Origin: Mycolicibacterium sp. CBMA 226
Lineage (GTDB): Bacteria > Actinomycetota > Actinomycetes > Mycobacteriales > Mycobacteriaceae
Direction: 5' to 3'
NCBI RefSeq assembly: GCF_009729075.1
Contig: NZ_VTGY01000014.1
Coordinates: 124,001 to 188,000 of the forward strand
DNA length: 64,000 nt
Each line of letters starts with the position of its first letter. Within the stretch, counting starts at the first letter, position 1. Of the stretch, positions 18,008 to 26,736 are shown piece after piece. The notes under the pieces were generated by a model. That model saw only the letters and a list, made by a program, of their open reading frames with translations, was not told the origin of the DNA and searched no databases. Position numbers and translations under genes: made by a program.

Positions 18008-18420
18008 GATGCCACCTATTTCCTTGACCGCGTTGATCAATTGACGTGCCGGCGCCGTACCACCCGGCACAGCGCGCCCTACCGTAACCTCGGCGTAACA
18101 CGCGCGCAAGATACCGCTCAGCAAACATTTGGTGACGAATCCGGTCGAGGTTCCCGGCCTCACCGCCACAGGTGATCTGGAGCCGTCGGGCCGACGCCCG
18201 AGCGCCACGGGCAGTTTCGCCACCAACGATCAAAACGCCTGCTGGCAATAGAGATCCACGGTGGACGGTGCACGCCCGAAGGCGCACGCAGAGGCCAGGT
18301 GGTCCGGTCCAACTGCCGAGACCAGCGAATTCTGCTCCACCGGCGCCAGCGACAATCTTGATGATTTCAATTAACCGAGCCGATGGCCGTCATCTGGCGA
18401 TTTTCCTGACCGAAAGGCAG
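18008..18420. other. Gene-free stretch
   Basis: 413 bp between the desaturase stop and the esterase start. Reading frames here have no ribosome-binding sites or family resemblance. It would hold the esterase promoter. I see no repeat, hairpin or RNA gene. Confidence 0.5.
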
Positions 18421-19572
18421 TCAGACCGCAACCAGAGGGCGCGTGATCTGGTCGTCGTCGACCGGCTTGTAGGGACCGGGCTTGGGCGCCGGTTTGCCGC
18501 CGGGAGAAGCGAGCCGGAGGATCGTTCGCTGAACGCTGCCGAACTGCTTACCCAGCCGACCGGTGTTGTAGGGCAGCCCGTAGCGCTCGCAGATGTCTTT
18601 GACCTTGGGCGCGATCTCCGCGTACCGACTCGACGGCATATCGGGGAAGAGGTGATGCTCCACCTGGTAACCCAGATTCCCCGACAGCACGTGGAAGACA
18701 GGCGAGCCCTCGATGTTGGCCGCCGCCACCAGCTGGCGTAGGTAGAAGCCGCCTCGAGTCTCGTTTTCGACTTCTTCCTCGCTGAACGTGTACGTCTGGT
18801 CAGGGAAGTGTCCGCAGAAGATGATCGCGTAGGACCAGACATTGCGAATCAAGTTGGCCGTGAAGTTTGCCTTCAAGGTGCGCTTGAAACCCTTCGGCCC
18901 GGACAGTGCCGGGAATGCGATGTAGTCCTTGACGATCTGGCGCCAGGCCTTGTAACCGATACCGCGCAACTCTTTCCGCAACTGTTCTTTGCTCTTGGTG
19001 CCGTTGCGAATGGCCTCGGCGTCAAGATCGTGCATGGCGACGCCCCATTCGAAAAACCCGGCGAGTATCAGGTTGTAGATGGGTTGCAGCAGATAGATCG
19101 GGTGCCAGCTCTGGTGTGGATCAATCCGCATGATCTCGTAGCCGAGGTCTTTGTCCTTGCCTCGGATGTTTGTGTACGTGTGGTGGATGTAGTTGTGAGA
19201 GTGCTTCCACGCGTCGGCAGGTGACGCGGTATCCCAGTCCCACGTGGCCGAGTTGATACGCGGATCCTGCATCCAATCCCATTGGCCGTGCAGAACGTTG
19301 TGACCGATCTCCATGTTTTCGAGAATCTTTGCGATGGCGAGCACGGCAGTGCCGAGCAACCACGCCGGCCGGTACCGAGAGCCGAGCAGAATGGCCCGTG
19401 AGAGCAGTGCCAGCTCGCGATGCAGCGCGATGATGCTGCGAATGTAGTGGGCGTCGCGGTCGCCGAGGCTGTCGAACACTTCGTCGTGGATGGCATCGAA
19501 CTCCTTGCCGATCGCCTCGATCTCGCTTGGCGTGAGTCGCGCCAGCGGACTCTCGATCATCGAGTTGCTCAT
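18421..19572 (-). CDS. desA3: Membrane acyl-CoA (stearoyl) delta-9 desaturase, DesA3-like
   Basis: 383 residues. Three His boxes of integral-membrane desaturases are visible: HNVLH (91-95), HSHNYIHH (124-131) and QVEHHLF (303-309). Hydrophobic segments flank them (WLLGTAVLAIAKILENMEIG, YNLILAGFFEWGVAM). The enzyme introduces a cis double bond in stearoyl-CoA to give oleate at the cytosolic membrane face, using electrons from the reductase encoded just upstream (15 bp gap). This pair matches M. tuberculosis Rv3229c-Rv3230c from memory, though it is found here outside that locus's usual context. Confidence 0.88.
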   Translation of the reverse strand: MSNSMIESPLARLTPSEIEAIGKEFDAIHDEVFDSLGDRDAHYIRSIIALHRELALLSRAILLGSRYRPAWLLGTAVLAIAKILENMEIGHNVLHGQWDWMQDPRINSATWDWDTASPADAWKHSHNYIHHTYTNIRGKDKDLGYEIMRIDPHQSWHPIYLLQPIYNLILAGFFEWGVAMHDLDAEAIRNGTKSKEQLRKELRGIGYKAWRQIVKDYIAFPALSGPKGFKRTLKANFTANLIRNVWSYAIIFCGHFPDQTYTFSEEEVENETRGGFYLRQLVAAANIEGSPVFHVLSGNLGYQVEHHLFPDMPSSRYAEIAPKVKDICERYGLPYNTGRLGKQFGSVQRTILRLASPGGKPAPKPGPYKPVDDDQITRPLVAV

Positions 19573-19587
19573 CGTTTCGGAACCTTT

Positions 19588-20679
19588 CTAGAGGTCGATC
19601 TTGACTGGCCCATCCGGGCAATTGATACACGTACGGACCTCCACGCCGGCATGAGTCAATTCCCCTGTGCGCAGGTCACGCACCGATCCCGCGGCCAGCT
19701 TGCCGGTACACGTGTGACATATCCCCATGCGACAGCCGTACGGCAAATCCAGGCCTTCTGCTTCACCGGCCACGAGGATCGGCGTTGTCCCGTCGCAATC
19801 GGCGGCGGTCCCGGACCGGGTGAACTCGACGGTGCCGCCGCTCCCACTGATGGCGAGGCCGACGTAGTGCTCGAACGATTCCACATGCAGCCGCCCGGAC
19901 AGCCCCGCGTCGGCGAAGTGTTCTCTCAGCGCCTCGAGCATCGCTCCAGGGCCACACGCGTAGGTCTCGCGTTCCCGCCAATCCGGGCACGCCTCGTCGA
20001 GATGCTCGGGCAGCAGGCGTCCAGCTGTGCTCGTCTCGCGCAGACTGTATCGATAGCTGTCGTAGCGGTCATTGAGCCCGGCGAGGTCCCCGGCGAAGAT
20101 CGCCTCGGCCGCCGTCCGCGCGGAATGGACGTGAACGACGTCAGGCACCTCCTGGCGGCGGTCGAGCGCTCGCAGCATGGCCATGACCGGGGTGACACCA
20201 CTACCCGCCGTGAGAAACAGCAACTTTGATGGCGGCGGGTCGGGAAGCGTGAACTCACCCTCCACTTCTCCCAACGTGACCACTGAGCCCGGCGCCTGAG
20301 TCGAGTTCAAGAAGCGCGACACGACACCATCCGCCGTTCGTTTGACGGTGATCGTCAGCTGGCCGTCGGGCCGGGCCGCGTCGCTGCTGAGCGAATACGC
20401 TCGCCAGTGCCGTTTGCCCTGGATATCGAAACCGATACGGAGGTACTGCCCGGGAACATGCCCGCGCCAGCGGAAGCCCGGCGTGATGAATACGGTTACG
20501 CTGTCATCGGTTTCGCGATGCACTCGCTCTATCCGGCCGCGTAGCTCCTCGGTGGACCAAAGTGGAGTGATCAGCTCGAGATAGTCGTCGAGCTTCAGCG
20601 GCCAGGTGAAGTACTCCATACCGCGCAACAACATCCGCGCCACGCGCGGCATCTGGACCTGTGTCCCCCGTTCCGGCAT
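19588..20679 (-). CDS. Ferredoxin reductase / desaturase electron-transfer protein (Rv3230c-like)
   Basis: 363 residues from ATG 20679 (GAGAGG eight bases upstream). FAD-binding motif in RWRAYSLSSD/LRIGF region, NAD-binding GSGVTPVMAMLRAL, and a plant-type [2Fe-2S] C-terminal domain with LPYGCRMGICHTCTGKL and a last Cys in RTCINCPDG. It passes electrons from NADPH through FAD and the FeS cluster to the desaturase encoded immediately downstream. Divergent direction from the tRNA is not the case: both lie on the minus strand, 220 bp apart. Confidence 0.88.
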   Translation of the reverse strand: MPERGTQVQMPRVARMLLRGMEYFTWPLKLDDYLELITPLWSTEELRGRIERVHRETDDSVTVFITPGFRWRGHVPGQYLRIGFDIQGKRHWRAYSLSSDAARPDGQLTITVKRTADGVVSRFLNSTQAPGSVVTLGEVEGEFTLPDPPPSKLLFLTAGSGVTPVMAMLRALDRRQEVPDVVHVHSARTAAEAIFAGDLAGLNDRYDSYRYSLRETSTAGRLLPEHLDEACPDWRERETYACGPGAMLEALREHFADAGLSGRLHVESFEHYVGLAISGSGGTVEFTRSGTAADCDGTTPILVAGEAEGLDLPYGCRMGICHTCTGKLAAGSVRDLRTGELTHAGVEVRTCINCPDGPVKIDL

Positions 20680-20898
20680 GTGAGCCACCTCTCCGCACCG
20701 ACGCTGGCTGCGAATGACTACCCTGACGGCCGGGCGCCCAAACAGTCGCACTGCTCGGATTTTCCAGCGTCCCGTTCCGGAACCGCCAACACGGCCCAAT
20801 ACCGCTGCTCGACCACGCTCAACTCCCTCATCCAGGGAGTGTCAAGGATCAACCGAAGCACGTGTAAAGCATCAGCCGACGTCATACGAGGCTATGAG

Positions 20899-20972
20899 TA
20901 GGGCGGGCGGGGCTCGAACCCGCGACCAAGGGATTATGAGTCCCCGGCTCTGACCAACTGAGCTACCGCCCC
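20899..20972 (-). tRNA. tRNA with CAT anticodon (elongator tRNA-Met; Ile2 possible)
   Basis: Read on the minus strand: acceptor GGGGCGG paired with CCGCCCT (one G-U pair), D-arm GCTC...GAGC, anticodon stem GGGGA/TCCCT with loop CTCATAA, T-arm GCGGG-TTCGAGC-CCCGC, discriminator A. 74 nt, CCA not encoded. The first base pair and D-loop are unlike the initiator. A CAT anticodon may also be tRNA-Ile2 modified with lysidine; the sequence alone does not decide. Confidence 0.93.
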
Positions 20973-21058
20973 ATCGCGAGGATCGCGGCCACTATGGTCG
21001 CACGCCGTGCCGAGAGGACGTGCCACGGGCCGACTCGACCCGATTAGCACCAGGCATC

Positions 21059-21871
21059 ATGTTGAACGTGACCGGCTCTCACTCATTCGACAAAGCCATG
21101 GAACTGCTGCCCCTCGATGCCGACCGCATGCGTGGCACGACGCAGCCAGACTGGGCGAACATGGTCGGCCCGTTCGGCGGCATCACCGCTGCGACGCTGT
21201 TGCATGCGGTTGAGCTCCACCCGGATCGCATCGGCGAACCGCTGGCACTGACTGTCAACTTCGCGGCGCCCATTGCCGACGGCGAGTTCGACATCTCGCT
21301 CAAAGCCGCCCGGACCAACCGCACCAATCAGCACTGGATCGCCGAGCTCAGCCAGGATGGCGACGTCAAGACCACGGCCACCATGGTGTTCGGTATCCGC
21401 CGCGAGACGTGGTCGGATGACGAGTCCCAGATGCCGAGCGTCGCGGCACCCGAAGGACTGGGCATCAGCGGTCCGCCTTTGCCTTGGGTCGGCCAATACG
21501 ACACGCGATATGTCGAAAACCCTTTTCCCGCAGAGAATTCCGGGCCTAATGAATCGTCAAGGACGACGCTGTGGGTGCGGGACGCGAACCAGCGTGGCCT
21601 CGACTTTTCCGCCCTCGCTGCGATGTCGGACATCTTCTATCCCCGGGTATTCCTGCGGCGCGGCGGATTCTTCCCGGCCGGGACCATCTCGCTGACAACG
21701 TACTTCCACGCCAGCGGGCAGGAACTCGAAAACATCGGCGGCGACTTCGTGTTGGGCAGCGCCCACGCCAACCGCTTCTCCAACGGGTACTTCGACCAGA
21801 GCGCCCACGTGTGGTCCCGCGATGGTTCACTACTGGCCAGCACGCATCAGATCGTCTACTTCAAGGGCTGA
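21059..21871 (+). CDS. Acyl-CoA thioesterase, double-hotdog (TesB-like) family
   Basis: 270 residues if started at ATG 21059 (an in-frame ATG at 21020 adds 13). Double-hotdog plan: first half has LPLDADRMRGTTQPDWANMVGPFGGITAATLLHAV (quoted in part) and LTVNFAAPIADGEFD, second half has DIFYPRVFLRRGGFFPAGTISLTTYFH and ANRFSNGYFDQSAHVWSRDG. It likely hydrolyses acyl-CoAs. It is convergent with the SDR gene that follows, 28 bp apart. Confidence 0.8.
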   Translation: MLNVTGSHSFDKAMELLPLDADRMRGTTQPDWANMVGPFGGITAATLLHAVELHPDRIGEPLALTVNFAAPIADGEFDISLKAARTNRTNQHWIAELSQDGDVKTTATMVFGIRRETWSDDESQMPSVAAPEGLGISGPPLPWVGQYDTRYVENPFPAENSGPNESSRTTLWVRDANQRGLDFSALAAMSDIFYPRVFLRRGGFFPAGTISLTTYFHASGQELENIGGDFVLGSAHANRFSNGYFDQSAHVWSRDGSLLASTHQIVYFKG

Positions 21872-21877
21872 AGTCAT

Positions 21878-21890
21878 CCCCTTAAAGGGG
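21878..21890. terminator. Short hairpin between convergent genes
   Basis: CCCC-TTAAA-GGGG followed on the plus strand by TGCGCATTTT. Weak stem of four G-C pairs; it may act as a terminator for the thioesterase gene. Confidence 0.35.
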
Positions 21891-21899
21891 TGCGCATTT

Positions 21900-22634
21900 T
21901 CAGACTGCCGAGGTGCCGCCGTCGACCATCAACTCCACACCGTTGACGTAACTCGAGTCGTCCGAGGCGAGGAACAGCGCGACCGTTGCAATCTCCTCAG
22001 GGCTGCCCATCTTGCCTCGCGGGATCAGCGCCTCAAATTGCGCTTTTGTTTCGTCGTCGAACAGCCGCTCTTGTATAGGCGTTGCGATCTGGCCGGGTGT
22101 CAGCACGTTGACCCGAATCCTCCTGTCCTTCAACTCGGACAACCACACGCGGGCGTAGGCCTGCAGTACCGCTTTGCTGCCCGCGTACACACTCCAGCCC
22201 GGAAAGCCTTTGACCGAAGCCATCGAGCCGGTCATGAAGATCGAGCCGCCGTCGTTGATCAGTGGCAGTGCCTTCTGCACCGTGAAGAACGTGCCCCGCG
22301 CATTCAGGCCGAAGGTGGCATCGAAGTGCTCCTCGGTGATCTCGCCGAGCGCCCGCGCCTCGCCGGTACCGGCGCTCGTCCACAACACGTCTATGGCACC
22401 CTTCTCCCGCCTCACGGTGTCGAACAATCGGTCCAGATCATTCAGATTCGACGAATCAGCTTGCACGCCAGTCACATTCCGACCGATGAGCGCCACAGCT
22501 TCGTCCAGTGCGTCCTGCCGTCGACCCGAGATGAAGACGTGGGCCCCTTCCTCCACGAACAACTTGGCACCGGCCAGCGCCATACCGCTCGATCCCCCGG
22601 TGATGACCGCTACCTTGCCGTCAAGCTTGCCCAT
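21900..22634 (-). CDS. Short-chain dehydrogenase/reductase
   Basis: 244 residues, classical SDR: TGGSSGMALAGAK (cofactor loop, residues ~12-24), the NNAG-equivalent region TSAGTGEA, catalytic Ser in FMTGSMAS and YAGSK with catalytic Tyr/Lys. The C-terminus ends YVNGVELMVDGGTSAV, as in many family members. Cytosolic NAD(P)-dependent oxidoreductase of unknown substrate. Its start overlaps the frameshifted LLM gene by 14 bp, so it is the second gene of a two-gene operon led by an operator at 23580. Confidence 0.85.
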   Translation of the reverse strand: MGKLDGKVAVITGGSSGMALAGAKLFVEEGAHVFISGRRQDALDEAVALIGRNVTGVQADSSNLNDLDRLFDTVRREKGAIDVLWTSAGTGEARALGEITEEHFDATFGLNARGTFFTVQKALPLINDGGSIFMTGSMASVKGFPGWSVYAGSKAVLQAYARVWLSELKDRRIRVNVLTPGQIATPIQERLFDDETKAQFEALIPRGKMGSPEEIATVALFLASDDSSYVNGVELMVDGGTSAV

Positions 22635-23515
22635 GATTCCTCCATCGATCGATTACCTCGCTCGCGAAGTCGAGCGTCCGGTCAAGGCTCGGGAACGCCG
22701 CGAAGGCATCCACGAACGCCTCATCAGTACCCAACGCGGCGAATCGCTCAAGATTCCGCGCAACCGAGTCCGCGGACGTACCGGGTTCGAGGTTCACCCG
22801 CATGGCAGTCTTCAGCGCATCGGGATCACGACCGGCGTCCTGCGCCGCACCGCGCGCGATCGACCACAAGTGATCGGTGGCCTCGCCCTGCAGCCCGTCG
22901 ACGCCGAGCCAGCCGGTGCCGCTGCGACCCACTCGGCGCATCGCGGCCTCGCTGACGCCGCCGATCCAGATGGGCGGACCGCCGGCCTGGACGGGACGCA
23001 GGTCGGCATGGACCGGAGGCAGCGACAAGAACTCGCTGTCCCAGGACACCGGCGTGGTTGTCCACCACTCGCGCAGGAAGGCCAGCAGGTCGTCGACCAT
23101 CCGCCCGCGCCGGCGCCAGTCCGCGCCACGGGCGATGTCGAGTTCGTCCTTCATCCACCCGATTCCCACACCAACATCAAGGCGGCCGTCGCTGAGCACG
23201 TCGAGTGTGGTCAACAGGCGGGCCAGGTGCACCGGGTCGTAGTAGAACGTGCTCAGCGTGCTGGAGTTCAGCCGTATCCGGGTGGTCGCCGTTGCGGCGA
23301 CCGAGCAATACCGGATCGAGGTAACGCTTCATCTCCGGCGGGTACGGCTGCTCCTTGCCCGGATACGTGCTGTGCATCTCGACCGGCGTGACCAGTCGAT
23401 CGCCGACCCACAACGTGTCGTAACCCAGGTCCTCCAGTCCGCTGCAGAACGCACTGAGGCCACTGGCGCTGGTAATTGCGGGTCCGACGATGGGAATTGC
23501 GAAACCAAGCTTCAT
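22621..23515 (-). pseudogene. Frameshifted F420-dependent LLM oxidoreductase (TIGR03619-like)
   Basis: The N-terminal part (MKLGFAIPIVGPAITSASGL...PPEMKRYLDPVLL) is in one frame from 23515, and the rest (SVAATATTRIRLNSSTLSTF, then VHLARLLTTLDVLSDGRLDVG to the end) is in another. The switch lies at about 23302-23307, where a CTCGG run has lost two (or five) bases compared with the expected ...LLWSVAA. No stop occurs before the junction and the two halves fit one family exactly, so this is a single gene broken by a small deletion, or a sequencing error. If intact it would be a ~300-residue TIM-barrel oxidoreductase. The regulator-binding site upstream is still present. Confidence 0.8.
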
Positions 23516-23579
23516 CGCGAAAGTCCTCTCCCGGCAGACAACAGCCTGCCGACACTGCCGTCTGGCATTGATCTATTTT

Positions 23580-23593
23580 GTTGATACATCAAC
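23580..23593. promoter_or_regulatory. Operator half of MarR regulon (GTTGATACATCAAC)
   Basis: A near-perfect dyad (arms GTTGAT/ATCAAC, two-base centre) 65 bp upstream of the LLM gene start. It has the same core as the larger palindrome at 24324-24347 between fno-like and marR genes, so both are probably bound by that MarR protein. Confidence 0.65.
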
Positions 23594-23644
23594 TATTGCG
23601 GCGTCGCACGGCACCGTGCCCGCTTACGGTTCGACGGGTGCGGC

Positions 23645-24268
23645 TCAGCTGGGCACAGCGGCCCCGATGGCGAAGTCGAAGTTCCCCACCCCGTGGCGCG
23701 CGAGGCCCATCATGATCAGTCCGGCCCCCTCCAGCCAATGCGCCATATGCAAGCCGCCGACGTCACGCGGGCGCAGGCCGAGGCTCTCGATGAACTCCGC
23801 GAAATGCGCCTTGACCTGGGTGTCGTCACCGGCGAAGAAGACGTCCAGCGGCCGGCCCTTGGCGAGGACGACCCCAAAGATGGTGTTGAACGCCTTCACC
23901 ACACTGGCACTGGCCGGGGCCGCCTTGGCGACTTCCTGCGCGACGGAGGTGCCATCGGGGATGGCGAGCCCGTCGGCGGCAGCGTTGAACGGGTTGCTGA
24001 TGTCGACGATGACCTTGCCCGCGAGGGCGTCCCCATATCGGGCCACGACCGGAACGACGTCGGCGTACAAGACCGACACGATGACGATGTCCCCAGCGGG
24101 GACGGCACCGTACTCACCGACCGTGGCGTTGCCGCCGAGGGATTTGGCCAGATCAGCGGCTTTCTCCTGATCACGGCCCATGATCTCGACCCCGTTACCG
24201 CCCGCCGCCGCCAGCGCGCCAATGGTGCGGGCCATGTTTCCCGTACCGATAATGCTGATGCTGCTCAT
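23645..24268 (-). CDS. NADPH-dependent F420 reductase-like protein (Fno family)
   Basis: 207 residues. Rossmann dinucleotide loop SIIGTGNMARTI at the N-terminus; then DIVIVSVLYADVVPVV and VIVDISNPFNAAADGLAIPDGTSVAQEVA as in F420H2:NADP oxidoreductases (PF03807 class), with KAFNTIFG and VFFAGDD following. It may move hydride between NADPH and F420, supplying the F420-dependent LLM enzyme whose operon shares its operator. Relatives also include other NADP oxidoreductases, so F420 use is inferred. Divergent from the MarR gene across a perfect palindrome. Confidence 0.8.
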   Translation of the reverse strand: MSSISIIGTGNMARTIGALAAAGGNGVEIMGRDQEKAADLAKSLGGNATVGEYGAVPAGDIVIVSVLYADVVPVVARYGDALAGKVIVDISNPFNAAADGLAIPDGTSVAQEVAKAAPASASVVKAFNTIFGVVLAKGRPLDVFFAGDDTQVKAHFAEFIESLGLRPRDVGGLHMAHWLEGAGLIMMGLARHGVGNFDFAIGAAVPS

Positions 24269-24323
24269 GAGGTGTCCCGTCTGGATTTACGATGAAAAAG
24301 GTTGACTCCTCCACCATAGACCG

Positions 24324-24347
24324 GGTTGGTTGATGCATCAACCAACC
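24324..24347. promoter_or_regulatory. 24-bp perfect palindromic operator between fno-like gene and marR
   Basis: Arms GGTTGGTTGATG and its exact reverse complement, without a spacer. It is located 56-79 bp before the fno-like start and 16-39 bp before the marR start, the expected place for an autoregulated MarR repressor. Its central GTTGAT-ATCAAC core recurs at 23580-23593. Confidence 0.8.
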
Positions 24348-24362
24348 GTAGCTTGGAGACCG

Positions 24363-24845
24363 ATGGAACCGAACTGGCTGAGCCCTCGCGAAGACCGGGC
24401 CTGGCGGGCTTTCGTGCACGCGCATCATCAGCTCGAAGTGCACCTGAACCGGCGCCTGCAGCGATGCGGCCTGTCCGGGGCCGACTACGAGGTCCTGGCG
24501 GTGCTCTCGAGCCAGGACGACGACCGCATGCCCGCCCACGCCCTGTGCAACACCCTGGACTGGGAGAAAAGCCGTGTCTCCCACCAAGTTCGGCGCATGG
24601 AGAAGGACGGACTGATCAGCCGCGAACCCAACCCCGACGACGCCCGCAGCACCATCGTTTGCTTGCTGCCGGCCGGTCGCGCCGCCATCGAGAAGGCGGC
24701 GCCCAGGCACGTGGCGGACGTTCGAGAGAACTTCGTCGACCTGTTCAGCCCCGCTGAGCTCGACATGCTCGCGGCGCTCAACGAACGCGTCCTGCAGCAC
24801 CTGGCCGACGACGATGACCCGTCAGCCGAAGGCGAACTCCCCTAG
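24363..24845 (+). CDS. MarR-family transcriptional regulator
   Basis: 160 residues from ATG 24363 (TGGAGA just upstream; a TTG at 24330 lies inside the palindrome and is unlikely). Winged helix with SGADYEVLAVLSSQ, HALCNTLDWEKSRVSHQVRRMEKDGLISREPNPDDARSTIVCL (quoted in part; the NPDDAR wing is typical). Likely represses itself, the divergent fno-like gene and the LLM-SDR operon, through the palindromes at 24324 and 23580. The inducer is unknown; MarR proteins usually sense phenolics or oxidants. Confidence 0.88.
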   Translation: MEPNWLSPREDRAWRAFVHAHHQLEVHLNRRLQRCGLSGADYEVLAVLSSQDDDRMPAHALCNTLDWEKSRVSHQVRRMEKDGLISREPNPDDARSTIVCLLPAGRAAIEKAAPRHVADVRENFVDLFSPAELDMLAALNERVLQHLADDDDPSAEGELP

Positions 24846-24853
24846 CCTGCGTC

Positions 24854-25675
24854 TCAAGAGAACACCGGCTGGCCGTCGGCGCCGAGCAGATAGCGTTCGG
24901 TGCCCTCAGCGACCCGCGGCGCGTCACCTCCCAGCGCGACGGCGATCTTGTTGATGCCGTTGCGCATCACGTCGAGCGTGATCTCGGTGGCCTCGGCGTC
25001 GGAGAAATGCGCCCGTACCCCCGCGGCCACCTCGGCGGGTATCCGCGCCGGCGTCCACACCAGCGCGTCGACATAGCGCAGCGCAGCCTTCTGCCGCTCA
25101 TCGAGCAGTGACGACGACTCGTACAGGTCGATCTCGGAGTACATCGACTCGTTGCCGCCTGCATCCAGCGCCGTGCCTTCGCGCAGCGACTTGCACAGTC
25201 GGCAGTTGTGCGCAGCAGCGCCGCGCAGTCGCACCACCTCCGTCGTCACCGGGTCCAGCTCGCGGCGCGCCCCGACGGAGCTGGCGAACCGGTTGAGCAG
25301 CAGGTCCACCGGGTCTGCCAGGTGATCCCAGCCGTCGGGGTCCACCACCGGCGGCAGGCCCAGCGCCGAGAACGCGGCCCGCACCCGCGGCACGAAGTCG
25401 GCAATGAACATCAGCGCCACGATGCGAAAACTATTGGCGCCCAGCGTCGCAGTGAGCTGTCCGCGCTGGGTCGCAGAGATCACCGAGACATCGGTGCTGA
25501 ACTGCTCGGCGAATTCAGCCACCAGCGGTTCGGCGTCGGACACGGGCCCGAAAACTTCCTCGTAGGGCAGTGCCGGCAATCCCAAGGTCTCGGCGCACGT
25601 CTGCCGCATCACCGCATTGAGCCGGCGATCAGCTCGCGGCGACAACGCGATCAGGGCAGTCAGTAGATCCTCCAC
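24854..25675 (-). CDS. Carboxymuconolactone decarboxylase / AhpD-like protein
   Basis: 273 residues if started at GTG 25675 (an ATG at 25735 would overlap the divergent aldolase gene). Two related halves, the second bearing AAAHNCRLCKSLREG with the CxxC of AhpD-like peroxidatic proteins. LIRS/VRLRGAAAHN and LYESSSLLDERQKAALRYVDALVW fit the CMD fold, which is all-helical. A role in peroxide or alkyl-hydroperoxide metabolism is possible but not shown. It runs convergent with marR, 8 bp away. Confidence 0.72.
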   Translation of the reverse strand: MEDLLTALIALSPRADRRLNAVMRQTCAETLGLPALPYEEVFGPVSDAEPLVAEFAEQFSTDVSVISATQRGQLTATLGANSFRIVALMFIADFVPRVRAAFSALGLPPVVDPDGWDHLADPVDLLLNRFASSVGARRELDPVTTEVVRLRGAAAHNCRLCKSLREGTALDAGGNESMYSEIDLYESSSLLDERQKAALRYVDALVWTPARIPAEVAAGVRAHFSDAEATEITLDVMRNGINKIAVALGGDAPRVAEGTERYLLGADGQPVFS

Positions 25676-25710
25676 ACTTCGGATTATGGTCGCGATGAGA
25701 CCATCGACGC

Positions 25711-26736
25711 ATGGCTTCGACCGTCTCGGCCGCATTCGCCTCCGATAACGCTGCTGGTGCCCACCCTCGCGTCATCGAGGCCATCGTCACGGCCAACCAG
25801 GACAGCGTGAGCTCGTACGGTACCGACCCCGGCACCGAACGTGCGGCGCAAAAGCTCAGAGAGACTTTCGGCGCTCCGGACGCCGACGTGCTGTTCGCAC
25901 TGACTGGCACGGCCGCCAACATCATCGCGCTGGCTTCGGCAGTGCGGCCCTGGCAAGAAATTCTGTGCAGCGACATCGCACACTCATTGCTCGACGAAGC
26001 CGGCGGACCCGTGCGGCTCTCCGGCGCACAGCTGACTCCCCTACCCAGCGATGACGGCCTGATCGCGCCGCGGGAGCTGGATCGGCATATCGCCCGGCGC
26101 GGAGAGGTGCACCACTCCCAGCCGCGCATCGTCACCATCACCCAGTCCACCGAGAACGGGCGCATCTGGTCGCCCGGCGCGCTGACCGAGTTCATCGACT
26201 ACGCCCATCAACGCGACCTGCTGGTGCATGTGGACGGCTCACGCATCGCCAATGCCGTTGCCGCCCTGGATATCCGGCCACACGACGCCATCGGTGACGC
26301 CGATATCGTGACTGTCGGCGGCACCAAGAACGGCATGCTGTTCGGGGACGCCGTGCTCGTGCGCCGACCCGAACATTTCCACGGGATTCGCTTCCTACAG
26401 AAGCAGATCGGCCACCTCGCCAGCAAGCACCGGTTCATCTCGGCGCAGTTCGAAGCCATGCTGCACGACGATCTCTGGTTACACACCGCTGCCCACGCCA
26501 ACCGGATGGCCGCCGCTCTGAGCGCCGGGATGGTGGCGGTGGGATTGCAACTGGCCGCCTCGACCGAGGCCAACGAGGTGTTCGTCATCCTCGACGCGAC
26601 GACCACCGCGCGCGTGCGGGAGCACTTCGCGGTCCACGCACCGGACCCGATGCGCCCGGTCGTCCGATTTGTCTGCTCCTGGGCCACCACCGACGACGAC
26701 GTCGCCGCGGCGCTGAAAGTTATTGCGCCTGACTGA
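25711..26736 (+). CDS. Threonine aldolase family / beta-eliminating lyase, PLP-dependent
   Basis: 341 residues. N-terminal FASDNAAGAHPRVIEAIVTAN, then FALTGTAANIIALASAV, HVDGSRIANA (the Asp binding PLP N1) and VGGTKNGMLFGD, whose Lys would form the PLP aldimine. Size and motifs fit the low-specificity L-threonine aldolase family, which cleaves beta-hydroxy amino acids to glycine and an aldehyde. It overlaps tldE tail to tail by 17 bp. Start ATG 25711 is close to the opposing gene start, so the promoters overlap. Confidence 0.87.
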   Translation: MASTVSAAFASDNAAGAHPRVIEAIVTANQDSVSSYGTDPGTERAAQKLRETFGAPDADVLFALTGTAANIIALASAVRPWQEILCSDIAHSLLDEAGGPVRLSGAQLTPLPSDDGLIAPRELDRHIARRGEVHHSQPRIVTITQSTENGRIWSPGALTEFIDYAHQRDLLVHVDGSRIANAVAALDIRPHDAIGDADIVTVGGTKNGMLFGDAVLVRRPEHFHGIRFLQKQIGHLASKHRFISAQFEAMLHDDLWLHTAAHANRMAAALSAGMVAVGLQLAASTEANEVFVILDATTTARVREHFAVHAPDPMRPVVRFVCSWATTDDDVAAALKVIAPD

